Positions 50,380-58,862 of a DNA stretch of 64,000 nucleotides are shown one piece after another. Under the pieces are notes generated by a model. That model did not search any database. It saw only the letters and a list, made by a program, of their open reading frames with translations, and had not been told where the DNA came from. Position 1 is the first letter of the stretch; every line of letters begins with the position of its first letter. This DNA comes from Sphaerochaeta sp032144095 (GTDB taxonomy: Bacteria > Spirochaetota > Spirochaetia > Sphaerochaetales > Sphaerochaetaceae): positions 1 to 64,000 of the forward strand of contig NZ_JAVSNJ010000009.1 in assembly GCF_032144095.1 (NCBI RefSeq). Direction: 5' to 3'. The position numbers and the translations under genes were made by a program.

Positions 50380-51678
50380 ATGCACGAACTTGCCAATGAA
50401 CTGAACATGACACTGAAAGGGACCATCGTTGACGAACTGTTTTCTGCTGTAGGCAAGAGAATGTTCTTTCCCAAGGGTATCGTTGCCCAGAGTGCTGAAG
50501 CCGGACAGAAGGCAACTCGCTTCAATGCAACCATCGGGATGGCTACCACAAAAGGCCAACCCATGCATCTGAGCGACATCTACAACCAGTTTGCCGGCAA
50601 CGGCCTTACCCCTTCAGAGATCTTCTCCTACGCTCCTGGTGGTGGGGACCAGCAGCTGCGTTCTTTGTGGAAGGAGGAACTCTACAGGAAGAATCCCTCC
50701 CTCGTTGGCAAGGAGATTTCCCTGCCGATCGTCACCGGTGGGCTGACCCACGGCCTGAGCCTTCTTGGCCAGCTGTTTTTCCAGGAGGGCGATACCTTGG
50801 TGGTGCCCGACCTGGCCTGGGACAACTATGAGTTGATCTTCGCCCATCAGCTGAACGCCACCATCGAGACCTTTCCCCTCTACAATAAGGAGGGCGGCTT
50901 CAATGTGCAGGGCATGAAGGAGGCGCTTCAGGCTGTTCCTTCAGGGAAGGCTCGGGTGCTGTTGAACTTCCCCAACAACCCCACAGGGTTTACCCCCAGC
51001 AAACCGGAGATGAAGGCCATTGCAGAGGCTCTCATAGCCCTTGCCCAGGATGGGATGAAACTGATGGTAATTTCCGATGATGCATATTTTGGCCTCTTCT
51101 TTGAGGAAGAGACCGAAAAGGAGAGCCTGTTCTCCCTGCTCTGTGACGCACACCAGAATATCCTTGCGGTCAAGGCCGACGGGGCTACCAAGGAAGAGAT
51201 GGTCTGGGGTTTCCGCATCGGCTTTGTGACCTATGCCTCCAAGGGCCTTACCAGTGCCCACTACGATGCACTGAACAAGAAGACGTTGGGCATCATCCGC
51301 AGCACGGTCTCCAGTTGCGACCGCCCGGGCCAGAGCCTGGTGCTCAAGGCCATGCGCGAGGGCAAGCACTACCGCGAGGACAAGGCCAAGGCCTTTGACG
51401 AGATGGAGAGAAGGTACCGCGCGATGGTCAAGGCCCTGAAGAAGTACGAGGGCAGTCCCTTGCTCAAGCCCTATCCCTTCAACAGTGGCTATTTCATGGC
51501 CTTCAGGTGCAAAGGCAGCTCGGAGACCTTGCGCAAGCATCTTCTGGATGCCTACCAGATCGGCTGCATCAATATCCAGAACACCACCCTCAGGCTTGCC
51601 TATTGTTCGGTGGAATGTGATAAGATAGAGGAACTGGTGGAACTGGTCTACCAGGCGGCAGGAGAAGCATGGAACTAA
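50380..51678 (+). CDS. PLP-dependent aminotransferase, class I/II
   Basis: This 432-residue fold-type I enzyme interconverts amino and keto acids. It shows the LNFPNNPTGF signature near residue 192, VISDDAYFGLF near 231 with the cofactor-facing aspartate and tyrosine, and the Schiff-base lysine probably in VKADGATKEEMVWGFRIGF near 270. It resembles spirochaete aminotransferases of uncertain substrate. GGAGG lies upstream of the ATG. Its last codons overlap the ModE-like gene by 10 bp, which overlaps the phosphofructokinase gene by 4 bp, so the three are coupled. Confidence 0.88.
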   Translation: MHELANELNMTLKGTIVDELFSAVGKRMFFPKGIVAQSAEAGQKATRFNATIGMATTKGQPMHLSDIYNQFAGNGLTPSEIFSYAPGGGDQQLRSLWKEELYRKNPSLVGKEISLPIVTGGLTHGLSLLGQLFFQEGDTLVVPDLAWDNYELIFAHQLNATIETFPLYNKEGGFNVQGMKEALQAVPSGKARVLLNFPNNPTGFTPSKPEMKAIAEALIALAQDGMKLMVISDDAYFGLFFEEETEKESLFSLLCDAHQNILAVKADGATKEEMVWGFRIGFVTYASKGLTSAHYDALNKKTLGIIRSTVSSCDRPGQSLVLKAMREGKHYREDKAKAFDEMERRYRAMVKALKKYEGSPLLKPYPFNSGYFMAFRCKGSSETLRKHLLDAYQIGCINIQNTTLRLAYCSVECDKIEELVELVYQAAGEAWN

Positions 51679-52046
51679 AAACGAAGCTCTATCTGGTCGA
51701 TGAGGAAGGCAACAAGTTCATGGGTATCGGGGTGCTCTGGCTTTTGCAGCAGATCCAGACCCACAAGTCGTTGCGCCAGGGGGCCTCTGTGCTTGGCATC
51801 TCCTATTCCAAGGCCTTTTCCATGATCCGCAATCTTGAGAAAAGCCTGGGTGTTGCGGTTCTTGACCGGAGAAAGGGTGGGGCTGCTCGGGACGGAGCGA
51901 CCCTCACACCCTTTGCCGAGCGCTTCATTGCATTGTATGAGTCGTTCGAGCAGGATGCCAAGCTCTCGCTGAACCAGCCCTATGAGAGGTTCAGGGGGGA
52001 GCTTTCCCACCTGTTTGAGGATGAAGATCACGGAGGAACAGAGTGA
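51669..52046 (+). CDS. ModE-like winged-helix protein (DNA-binding domain only)
   Basis: This 125-residue protein matches the N-terminal winged-helix domain of ModE/LysR-type regulators. QIQTHKSLRQGASVLGISYSKAFSMIRNLEKSLG is the helix-turn-helix (residues 27-60), and LDRRKGGAARDGATLTPFAERF is the wing and dimer helix. It lacks the C-terminal molybdate-binding TOBE domains, so it probably senses nothing by itself or works with another protein. It is translated by overlap between the aminotransferase and phosphofructokinase genes. A divergent molybdoenzyme operon is 3.6 kb upstream, a possible target. Confidence 0.83.
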   Translation: MELKTKLYLVDEEGNKFMGIGVLWLLQQIQTHKSLRQGASVLGISYSKAFSMIRNLEKSLGVAVLDRRKGGAARDGATLTPFAERFIALYESFEQDAKLSLNQPYERFRGELSHLFEDEDHGGTE

Positions 52047-53383
52047 ACTCGAAGAAGATTGATTTTTCCATTCCCAATTTGGGTGAGGCCAAGATTTTCT
52101 CACCCATAATGATGAGCTCCACACGTAATGACGGACAGGCCGATTATGTGTCGGATGATGACCACATCCTGTACAGCATCGATACCGACATCGATGAAAA
52201 GGGTCATCCGGTTCCTCGCCACGATGAGACTGTAGAGCTTGCAGGCCCTCGGGAGAAAATCTACTACAATCCGGCCCATACCCATGCGGCCATCATCACC
52301 TGTGGCGGGATTTGTCCGGGTATGAACAATGTCATACGCGCGGTTGTGCGCTGTTTCTGGTACCGCTATGGGGTACGCCGTATCAGCGGTGTGCAGTTTG
52401 GCTACCAGGGGCTTCTGGAAAACAGCCCCTGGCCGCTCATCCCCCTCGATCCGGATATCGTCGATGAGATCCAGGAGAAGGGTGGCACCATTCTGGGCTC
52501 TGCCCGTGGTGGCGGAAAGAAGGTCGAGGAGATCGTGGATACCCTTGAGAAGCTGAACATCAACATCCTGGTGACCATCGGCGGTGACGGGACCCTCCGG
52601 GGTGCCTTGGAGATCAGCGAGGAGATCAAGAGAAGGGGCCTGAAGATTTCGATCATCGGGATCCCCAAGACCATCGACAATGACCTCTCCTTTATCCAGA
52701 GCTCCTTTGGTATGGATACTGCAGTGCAACTGGCAGTGCCTGTCGTACGCTCTGCACACGTGGAAGCGAAGAACTCCATCAATGGCATCGGCCTGGTGAA
52801 GGTCATGGGACGCAATTCTGGCTTCATCGCCGCCAATACCTCCCTTGCCCAGAGCGATGTGAACTTCTGCCTCATCCCGGAGAACCCGTTCGACCTCGAT
52901 GGCCCTCAGGGTTTCCTTGCCAACCTCCGTAGGAGGATGCTGGAAAGGGGCCATGCTGTGGTGCTTGTCTCTGAGGGTGCTGGGCAGGACCTGGCCCCAT
53001 CCACCGGGGAGACCGATGCCTCGGGAAATGTCAGGTTCCATGACATCGGCGTCTTCCTCAAGGAGAAGATCCTTGCCTACTTCGAGAAGGAGGGGATCGA
53101 GTGCAATGTAAAGTATATCGATCCTTCCTACATCATCCGTAGTGCCCCTGCAGACTCCTTTGATTCCATCTACTGTGCCCGACTGGGGGCCCATGCGGTG
53201 CATGCAGCCATGGCCGGGAAGACCCAGCTCATCATAGGCTTGATGAACAACAGGTTTGTCCATCTTCCTATCGGGGTGGCCATTGGTGCCCGAAACTATG
53301 TGGACCTAGAAGGGGCCCTGTGGAGGGATGTGCTTGAGAATACACGCCAGCCCTTCAGCATGAAGAATCCTAAGGAAGCATAG
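52043..53383 (+). CDS. 6-phosphofructokinase, probably ATP-dependent
   Basis: This 446-residue glycolytic enzyme phosphorylates fructose 6-phosphate. The long type resembles spirochaete and plant phosphofructokinases of the PPi/ATP clade. The donor site reads ITIGGDGTLRGAL near residue 178: glycine after GGD favours ATP, whereas PPi enzymes usually have GGDD. PKTIDNDL near residue 212 carries the catalytic lysine and aspartate, and MGRNSGFIA near 255 binds the sugar phosphate. The start is GTG at 52043 with GGAGG six bases upstream, overlapping the ModE-like stop by 4 bp. A terminator follows. Confidence 0.9.
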   Translation: MNSKKIDFSIPNLGEAKIFSPIMMSSTRNDGQADYVSDDDHILYSIDTDIDEKGHPVPRHDETVELAGPREKIYYNPAHTHAAIITCGGICPGMNNVIRAVVRCFWYRYGVRRISGVQFGYQGLLENSPWPLIPLDPDIVDEIQEKGGTILGSARGGGKKVEEIVDTLEKLNINILVTIGGDGTLRGALEISEEIKRRGLKISIIGIPKTIDNDLSFIQSSFGMDTAVQLAVPVVRSAHVEAKNSINGIGLVKVMGRNSGFIAANTSLAQSDVNFCLIPENPFDLDGPQGFLANLRRRMLERGHAVVLVSEGAGQDLAPSTGETDASGNVRFHDIGVFLKEKILAYFEKEGIECNVKYIDPSYIIRSAPADSFDSIYCARLGAHAVHAAMAGKTQLIIGLMNNRFVHLPIGVAIGARNYVDLEGALWRDVLENTRQPFSMKNPKEA

Positions 53384-53420
53384 GGTCAGGTTTCAAGAAT
53401 CAGAATTCAGAATTCAGGAT

Positions 53421-53449
53421 AGGGAGGTTGCAAGGCAGCCTCCCTTTCT
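53421..53449 (+). terminator. Terminator of the phosphofructokinase operon
   Basis: An 11-bp stem (53421-53431 with 53435-53445, one G-T pair) has a 3-nt loop and is followed by TTCTC. Confidence 0.7.
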
Positions 53450-53522
53450 CGTTCGCGTGCCTGACAGCAAGGAGTGTGAAGGAGAACAATGGGGTAATTC
53501 TCATTTTGCTGCCTGTTTCGGT

Positions 53523-53552
53523 TTGACAGCCTACGCATCCTCTTCCTATAGT
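53523..53552 (+). promoter_or_regulatory. sigma-70-type promoter of the BMP-family gene
   Basis: A perfect TTGACA (53523-53528), an 18-bp spacer and TATAGT (53547-53552) give a start about 16 bases before the ATG. Confidence 0.6.
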
Positions 53553-53574
53553 TGAGCTAGCGAGGAATGAACAC

Positions 53575-54552
53575 ATGAAAAAACTGCTGGTATTGCTTGT
53601 GGTGCTCCTGGTCTCCCTATCCTTTGGGTTCGCCCAGGCAAATACGGAGAAGCACCCTGATGAGATGATTCGCATCGGCCTGATCTGCGAAAGCACGGTC
53701 GATGACGGGCTTTGGTGCGAAAGCATGTACAAGGCTCTTCTTCGTGTGCAGCAAAGACGGGGGGATATCATTGTCGGACTGAGCGAAAAGGAGAATCCAG
53801 TTGCAGCGGGGACCGCGATCATGCAGTTCATCGCCCAAGGCTATGACATCATCATTGCCCACGGTGCCCAGTATGCCAGCATAGTAAAGGATTTGGCTCC
53901 AACCTACCCCTCTGTCATCTTCGCCTATGGCACCGGAGAGGATACCTCCATGGAGAATGTCTTCTCCTACACCCCAAGGAGCGAGCAGACCGGATACCTC
54001 AATGGGATCGCTGCAGGGCTCAGCACCAAAAGCAACGTCATCGGTCTCATAGGGTCTGTCGATGGTGGTGATGCCGCCCGCTATGACCGAGGCTTCATCC
54101 TTGGTGTACAGTCGGTCAACCCGAAGGCTGAGATCAAGGTGGTCCATACCGGTACCTATACTGACTATATCCGCTCTTCCCAGATGGCCCATCTCTATGT
54201 AAGGACAACGGGCGCAGACATCCTCAGCGGTTCTTCCCAGCAATCCAAGGGTGCTCTTCGTGCGGTTGAGGACTACCCAGGTGAGGATATCTTCTGGCTT
54301 GGGGTAGACCCCACCAGCCCCAAGGTCCTTGCTGCCCAGGCGTATAACTGGGTTCCCATGCTTGATTCCCTTCTGGAATACCGTAGCCGTGGAATCCATG
54401 GAGGCATCAATCTCCAATTGGACTTTGCCAACGGTGGCTTCTCCTACACCATAGTGACTGAAGATGTGCAGATACGGGATGCACTTTCCCAGGCAAAGGA
54501 TAGGTTGACCAAGGAGACGCTCTCGATCGATTGGAAGAGTGTCAAACTGTAA
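53575..54552 (+). CDS. BMP-family periplasmic binding protein
   Basis: This 325-residue exported protein has a clear signal peptide (MKKLLVLLVVLLVSLSFGFAQA). Its mature part is like the PnrA/TmpC/Med family, which binds purine nucleosides for ABC import. It shows IRIGLICESTVDDGLWCESMYKAL near the start, VIGLIGSVDGGDAARYDRGFILGVQSVNP around 153-180, and LSGSSQQSKGALRAV near 222. No lipobox cysteine is evident, so it is soluble or anchored otherwise. No ABC permease or ATPase gene follows, so its transporter is elsewhere or it is a stand-alone receptor. The ligand is unproven. Confidence 0.83.
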   Translation: MKKLLVLLVVLLVSLSFGFAQANTEKHPDEMIRIGLICESTVDDGLWCESMYKALLRVQQRRGDIIVGLSEKENPVAAGTAIMQFIAQGYDIIIAHGAQYASIVKDLAPTYPSVIFAYGTGEDTSMENVFSYTPRSEQTGYLNGIAAGLSTKSNVIGLIGSVDGGDAARYDRGFILGVQSVNPKAEIKVVHTGTYTDYIRSSQMAHLYVRTTGADILSGSSQQSKGALRAVEDYPGEDIFWLGVDPTSPKVLAAQAYNWVPMLDSLLEYRSRGIHGGINLQLDFANGGFSYTIVTEDVQIRDALSQAKDRLTKETLSIDWKSVKL

Positions 54553-54715
54553 AACCCCTTTGCTTGAATGATTTGGCCAAAGTTGCAAGAATTTTGTGAA
54601 ACGAGAGCTATACACTATTTAACTAGTGACAATGTAACTAAAAGCAGGAAAAAGTTTTTGCAAAAAAGCGCATTTAGCTCTTGATTCTTTTTCCCGATGT
54701 TTGTAGTGTTCTATC

Positions 54716-54834
54716 CAGAAAGAGAACGACATGCTTCTGCGTCCGTTGGACCTGACAGCACAGTAATCGGATTTTTTCTAACCTCCTTTTGTTCCCTCTA
54801 GGGTTTAACCTCCTTTTCCCTAGGGGGTTTTTTT
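54716..54834 (+). ncRNA. Candidate small RNA 3 with duplicated anti-SD segment and strong terminator
   Basis: A strong intrinsic terminator has a 10-bp stem (54794-54803 with 54818-54827, one G-T pair), a 14-nt loop and seven T (54828-54834). The loop contains TAACCTCCTTTT (54806-54817). The same 12-mer stands single-stranded just before the stem (54779-54790). Both are complementary to a Shine-Dalgarno sequence. It is either an independent RNA, for instance from TTGATT-17-TAGTGT (54681-54709, start near 54716), or a processed 3' end of the BMP mRNA 164 bp upstream. The start is uncertain. Confidence 0.45.
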
Positions 54835-55170
54835 GTCTATAGGCCAATTGATGTGAATTGGGGATGATTAATTGGGCTATGGAAGAAACTAGTGGGATTG
54901 TGGATATGGGAAGAGCCTTTGCTGGCTTCCATAAGCTCAAATTGTTGGGTGTTTGCAAAAGATCCCCCCTGATCTCTTGTCTCCGACCCTCTTACACTGA
55001 AAGGCTGCTGGATTTCTGCTCTGTCGGCTCCCTGTCCTACAGAGATGTATCTGTGTGCTGTTGTTCCCTAACAATTAAATATCTTCAATTCCAATAATAC
55101 AATAGGCTTCTCCTACTGTCCTTAATCCGTGATTCCTGGATGGGGTCAGGAAATAATTATGAAAAGTATT
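54835..55170. other. Gene-free stretch before the catabolic island
   Basis: No convincing coding frame, RNA gene or repeat was found in these 336 bases. The frames present are short, lack ribosome sites and are interrupted. Confidence 0.5.
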
Positions 55171-55172
55171 TG

Positions 55173-55227
55173 TTGACAAATCAAATAAGTGGACGTTTAA
55201 TTGTAGATATAAATTGTTCAACAATTT
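55173..55227 (+). promoter_or_regulatory. Promoter and operator of the catabolic island
   Basis: TTGACA (55173-55178), a 17-bp spacer and TTTAAT (55196-55201) predict a start near 55208. Directly downstream, 55211-55227 is a perfect 17-bp palindrome AAATTGTTCAACAATTT. The half-site AAATTGTT recurs before the island's own GntR gene at 60858-60882, so this regulator probably represses both. Confidence 0.7.
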
Positions 55228-55256
55228 TGTAGAATTTAATTAGCAGGAGGTACTAT

Positions 55257-56150
55257 ATGAATATTTGGGAAGGCGCATGGGACCTGCATGTGCATACTGC
55301 ACCGGACGTAATTGGGCGAAAAGTGACTGATCATCAACTGATGCAGAGGCTCATTGCCTGTGGTATGAAGGGTTATGCCATAAAATCACATATTTCAAGC
55401 ACAACTGGACGAGCAAAGCTCATGAATGAGATTCATCCAGGAGCAACCGCTATTGGAACCATTACACTCAATAATGCAGTTGGCGGGATCAACCCTTTTG
55501 CCGTTGAGCTTGCTGTTATGGATGGTGCCAAACTTGTCTGGCTTCCGACCATCGATTCCAAAAATGAGAGTGATCACATCATGGCCAATGCTGCTAACGC
55601 ATCAGACAGGACCAAGATGCCATTCTTTGCCAAATTCAGGGTTGAACTTGCTGAGAAGGGAAAACTCCAACCACCAATCTATACACTTGAAAATGGAAAG
55701 CTCACAAAGAACATGCTTGAAGTGCTGGACATCGTCGTTGAGCACAATATTGCGCTTGCCTCTGGACATGTCAGCCAACTCGAAACCTTTGCCATAGCTG
55801 AAGAGTGCCATAGAAGGGGATATAAGAAGTTCATCGTGACACACCCCAATTTCCCTTCCACCACTTTCACTAAGGAAGAGCAGAAGGAACTTGTGAAAAA
55901 AGGTGCGATCATGGAACAGTGCTTTACTACTCCCTACACCGGAAAGATTACTTGGGAGAGGGCGTTTGATGAAATTCGCTATGTCGGCACTGAAAACTGT
56001 ATGATCTCCACTGACCTGGGACAACCTGCATATGTCTATCCTGACGAAGGTATCAAGATCTATTGCGAAAAGTTGTTGGAGAATGGTTTTACTGAAGAAC
56101 AGGTGCGTACGATGGTCTGTGTCAATCCAGAATTCATTGTAAACGGTTAA
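55257..56150 (+). CDS. DUF6282 amidohydrolase-like protein
   Basis: This 297-residue protein has a metal-dependent TIM-barrel pattern. WDLHVHTAPD near residue 9 gives the H-x-H pair (H11, H13). KSHISSTTGRAK near 43, LASGHVSQLE near 170, FIVTHPNFPS near 196 and ISTDLGQ near 250 add further metal or substrate residues. It matches the DUF6282 family, related to PHP and amidohydrolase enzymes, for which I know no reaction. As the first gene of the island it may open a lactone or hydrolyse the imported acid; that is inference. AGGAGG precedes the ATG. Confidence 0.82.
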   Translation: MNIWEGAWDLHVHTAPDVIGRKVTDHQLMQRLIACGMKGYAIKSHISSTTGRAKLMNEIHPGATAIGTITLNNAVGGINPFAVELAVMDGAKLVWLPTIDSKNESDHIMANAANASDRTKMPFFAKFRVELAEKGKLQPPIYTLENGKLTKNMLEVLDIVVEHNIALASGHVSQLETFAIAEECHRRGYKKFIVTHPNFPSTTFTKEEQKELVKKGAIMEQCFTTPYTGKITWERAFDEIRYVGTENCMISTDLGQPAYVYPDEGIKIYCEKLLENGFTEEQVRTMVCVNPEFIVNG

Positions 56151-56163
56151 TGAGGAGTTGGAC

Positions 56164-56898
56164 ATGTTTGATAAAACACAGAAGGTTCTAGTTATTAGCG
56201 GTCATGCAGCAGACTATGTATGGCGTGCTGGCGGTACAATTGCCAAATACCTTAATCATGGAGCAGAAGTGAAGGTTGTCGTGCTTAGCATGGGTGTAAG
56301 GGGTGAGTCCAATGACCTGTGGGACCAGCCAAACCAGACATATGAGAATGTCAGGAAAATCCGGAAATCGGAATCCATGGCAGCAGCTGAGTGCCTTGGA
56401 GTGAAGGATATCGAATTCTGGGATTTTGAAGACTACTATATGGATCTTGAATCTGAAGAAAGGATCACCAGGCTAGCAAAACTCATCCGGGATTTTGAGC
56501 CCTACCACATCATCACCCACGGTGAGCTTGACCTCCTGAATCCTGACCATGACGCTGTGAATAAATTTGTATTTAAGGCAAGTGTCCTGGCCATCTCCAA
56601 TGGGGTACCCATCGAAGGGAGCAAAACTTCCAAGCAGACAAGGATCTTTGGTTTTGAACCTCATCAATCGGAAATTTGCAACTTCAAGCCTGAAGTCATC
56701 ATCGACATTACTGAAACCATCGAGAAGAAAGAGGCTGCAATGAACTGTTTTAAGGCCCAGAAACACCTCATAGAATACTACGGAATGAAGGCTTTTATTC
56801 GGGGTAATCATGCTAGGCGACTTTCCGGAAGCAAGCAGTATAAGTTTGCAGAATCTTTCACAAGAAGATTTCCCTATGTTGGTGAGTGGCTTGTCTAG
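56164..56898 (+). CDS. PIG-L family protein similar to 4-oxalomesaconate hydratase (GalB)
   Basis: This 244-residue zinc protein has the LmbE/PIG-L fold. Instead of the AHPDDE box of deacetylases it reads SGHAADYVWRAGG near residue 15. This is the form seen in GalB, which hydrates 4-oxalomesaconate in gallate breakdown. THGELDLLNPDHDAVN near residue 120 carries the later metal histidine. GalB function is supported here by an RraA-type aldolase of the class that acts on the GalB product in the same cluster. GAGGAG lies six bases before the ATG at 56164. It is unlikely to be an N-acetylglucosamine deacetylase. Confidence 0.8.
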   Translation: MFDKTQKVLVISGHAADYVWRAGGTIAKYLNHGAEVKVVVLSMGVRGESNDLWDQPNQTYENVRKIRKSESMAAAECLGVKDIEFWDFEDYYMDLESEERITRLAKLIRDFEPYHIITHGELDLLNPDHDAVNKFVFKASVLAISNGVPIEGSKTSKQTRIFGFEPHQSEICNFKPEVIIDITETIEKKEAAMNCFKAQKHLIEYYGMKAFIRGNHARRLSGSKQYKFAESFTRRFPYVGEWLV

Positions 56899-56907
56899 GA
56901 GAAGCAA

Positions 56908-57789
56908 ATGAAAAAGTTTATCTTGGGGTTTATCGGATTCGGAGAGGCATCTTTCTCAATTGCAAAAGGGTTGCATGAGAGTTCAAAACCTGAAGTGGTG
57001 GCTTATGATGTAATGGCAGGAGTTATGCCAATAGTCAAACAGAGGGCAGAAGAAACCCAAGTGAGGCTTCTTCCTTCATTGGCTAGCCTGATAGATGCTT
57101 CTGATGTGATTCTTTGCGCTACCAGCGCGAAATATGCACTGTCAATTGCAAAAGAAGCTGCACCTTTTCTGAAAGAGGGCAAAATCTATTCGGATCTAAA
57201 CTCGGCATCGCCAAACGTGAAGAAAGAGATAGCTGGACTTGTTGATGGCACAGGAGCATTGTTTGCAGATTCTGCTGTAATGGAGATTGTTCCCCCTTAC
57301 AAGCATAAGGTTCCGATAGCTGTAAGTGGATCAGGTGCGAGGCTCTATGCAGAGATGTTGAATTCGATAGGAATGAATATCACCTACATCAATGACCAGG
57401 CTGGAAGCTCTTCAGCAATGAAGATGTTCAGAAGCGTATTCATGAAAGGCTTCACCTCTCTTATGCTTGAAACGTTTCTTGCATCCCAGAAGATGGGGGT
57501 CTGTGACCAAGTATTGGAGTCAATATCGAATACCTTGCAACAAAACTCTGTCGAAATGCTGGCAAACCTTCTTATTAACAGGACTGCTGTGGGATATGAG
57601 CGAAGGATCAGCGAGATGGAAGACGTAGTTTCCACCTTGGAAGATCTGAACATAGCCCCATATGCATCACTCGCCACTATTGAACGGTTAACGTGGATGG
57701 GATCGATACAGCTCAAAGAGCATCTCAACGGTATTGTCCCGAAAGATTTTCATGAAGTACTGGATCTGGCATTGGAATTGTCAAATTAG
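56908..57789 (+). CDS. DUF1932 NAD(P)-dependent dehydrogenase (6PGDH-like)
   Basis: This 293-residue member of the beta-hydroxyacid / 6-phosphogluconate dehydrogenase superfamily has the dinucleotide loop LGFIGFGEASFSIAKGL at residues 5-21. YSDLNSASPNVKKEI near residue 97 is the substrate loop, and SAMKMFRSVFMKG near 170 holds the conserved catalytic lysine. The C-terminal half is the DUF1932 helical domain. It probably oxidises or reduces a hydroxy-acid intermediate of the island. It begins 9 bp after the GalB-like gene stop. The substrate is unknown. Confidence 0.83.
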   Translation: MKKFILGFIGFGEASFSIAKGLHESSKPEVVAYDVMAGVMPIVKQRAEETQVRLLPSLASLIDASDVILCATSAKYALSIAKEAAPFLKEGKIYSDLNSASPNVKKEIAGLVDGTGALFADSAVMEIVPPYKHKVPIAVSGSGARLYAEMLNSIGMNITYINDQAGSSSAMKMFRSVFMKGFTSLMLETFLASQKMGVCDQVLESISNTLQQNSVEMLANLLINRTAVGYERRISEMEDVVSTLEDLNIAPYASLATIERLTWMGSIQLKEHLNGIVPKDFHEVLDLALELSN

Positions 57790-57813
57790 GTTCTATAAAA
57801 AAGGAGAAACAGA

Positions 57814-58809
57814 ATGAAAAGAGCGATCGCATTGGTGAGTTTACTAGTATTGGCTAGTTCTCTTGCATTGTTTGCAGCAGGAACAGGGGAAGCTCCAGCT
57901 TCAACGAAGGCTGCACTTGGCTACCCAAAAAGAGCCATTGAAATGGTGGTTCCGTTTGGGCCCGGCGGAAGTGCTGACCTCATGGCTAGAACTGTCGCAC
58001 AGTTGATGAACAAGATTACCGAAAAGCCTGTTAACGTAGTCAATAAAGCTGGTGGTGGAAGCATCACAGGCATGATGTATGCCTTTGAGCAGCCTGCTGA
58101 TGGGTATACCCTGCTTGAAATTACCCCTTCAGTTCCAATAATTGAGGCACAGAAGACAGCACCTATCAATTTCAGTGAGAATTTCATCCCGATCGGAAAT
58201 TTCCAGATTGATATTCAGTCTTTTGCCATTCTCAAGAAAAATCCAAAGTTCTCCAATCTTGACGAAATGCTGGCGTATGCCAAAAAGAACCCCGGTAAGG
58301 TAACGATCGGTGGAACCTCACCTGGTGGTCTTGATGACTACATGGCTCAGGGTTTTGCTGATGCAGCAGGGATTAAGCTTCTCTATATTCCTTACAACTC
58401 AGCAGCAGAGACCAAATCTGCCCTGCTAGGTGGTGAGATTGATATCTATCAGGATAAGCTGATCTCCTTCCTTCAGATGCTCCAATCAGATTCAGTTGTT
58501 CCTATTGTCACTTTATATGACAGAAGGCTCTCTGAAGTTGATGAGATGAAGAATGTTCCCTGTACTGTGGAAAAGGGAATCAATTTTACCCAAGGATCAT
58601 GGAGAGGGTATGCGGTCAAGAAAGGTACGCCCAAGGAAATCGTGGACTATCTGGAAAATCTCTTGAAACAGGTCTATGACAGTCCTGAATACAAAGCCTC
58701 AGCAGCCCAGGATCGTTCTGACATCATCCCAGGTTACATTAATGCAGAAGCGTACGGAAAGTTGTGGAACTCTGAACTTGCCGGGTTCAAGAAGATCTTT
58801 AGTAAGTAA
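57814..58809 (+). CDS. tctC: Tripartite tricarboxylate transporter, substrate-binding protein TctC
   Basis: This 331-residue periplasmic binding protein of the Bug/TctC family has a signal peptide (AIALVSLLVLASSLALFAAG) and a mature start YPKRAIEMVVPFGPGGSADLMART, the family hallmark. TIGGTSPGGLDDYMAQGFADAAGIKLLYIPYNSAAETKSALLGGEID around 160-210 forms the dicarboxylate pocket. It captures an organic acid and delivers it to TctAB. AAGGAG precedes the ATG. A strong hairpin separates it from tctB, fitting higher expression of the binding protein. Confidence 0.92.
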   Translation: MKRAIALVSLLVLASSLALFAAGTGEAPASTKAALGYPKRAIEMVVPFGPGGSADLMARTVAQLMNKITEKPVNVVNKAGGGSITGMMYAFEQPADGYTLLEITPSVPIIEAQKTAPINFSENFIPIGNFQIDIQSFAILKKNPKFSNLDEMLAYAKKNPGKVTIGGTSPGGLDDYMAQGFADAAGIKLLYIPYNSAAETKSALLGGEIDIYQDKLISFLQMLQSDSVVPIVTLYDRRLSEVDEMKNVPCTVEKGINFTQGSWRGYAVKKGTPKEIVDYLENLLKQVYDSPEYKASAAQDRSDIIPGYINAEAYGKLWNSELAGFKKIFSK

Positions 58810-58825
58810 TTGTAAGCATCAAAGG

Positions 58826-58847
58826 TCCGGTACCCTCGGGTACCGGA
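58826..58847 (+). promoter_or_regulatory. Intercistronic hairpin between tctC and tctB
   Basis: A perfect 10-bp stem TCCGGTACCC/GGGTACCGGA is separated by two bases. No T run follows, so it probably protects the tctC mRNA 3' end or thins out transcription rather than fully terminating it. Confidence 0.6.
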
Positions 58848-58862
58848 TGTATGGAGGGTCCC

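Noticed and set aside
52100..53263. 387-codon antisense frame in the phosphofructokinase gene
   Set aside because: It is a codon-use shadow of a gene with intact catalytic motifs.
54572..54586. TTTGGCC...TTGCAAG upstream of small RNA 3, resembling a sigma-54 promoter
   Set aside because: GG-GC spacing is 10 bp, not the required 12.
53617..54615. 332-codon antisense frame across the BMP-family gene
   Set aside because: The plus strand has a signal peptide and family motifs; the antisense frame has none.
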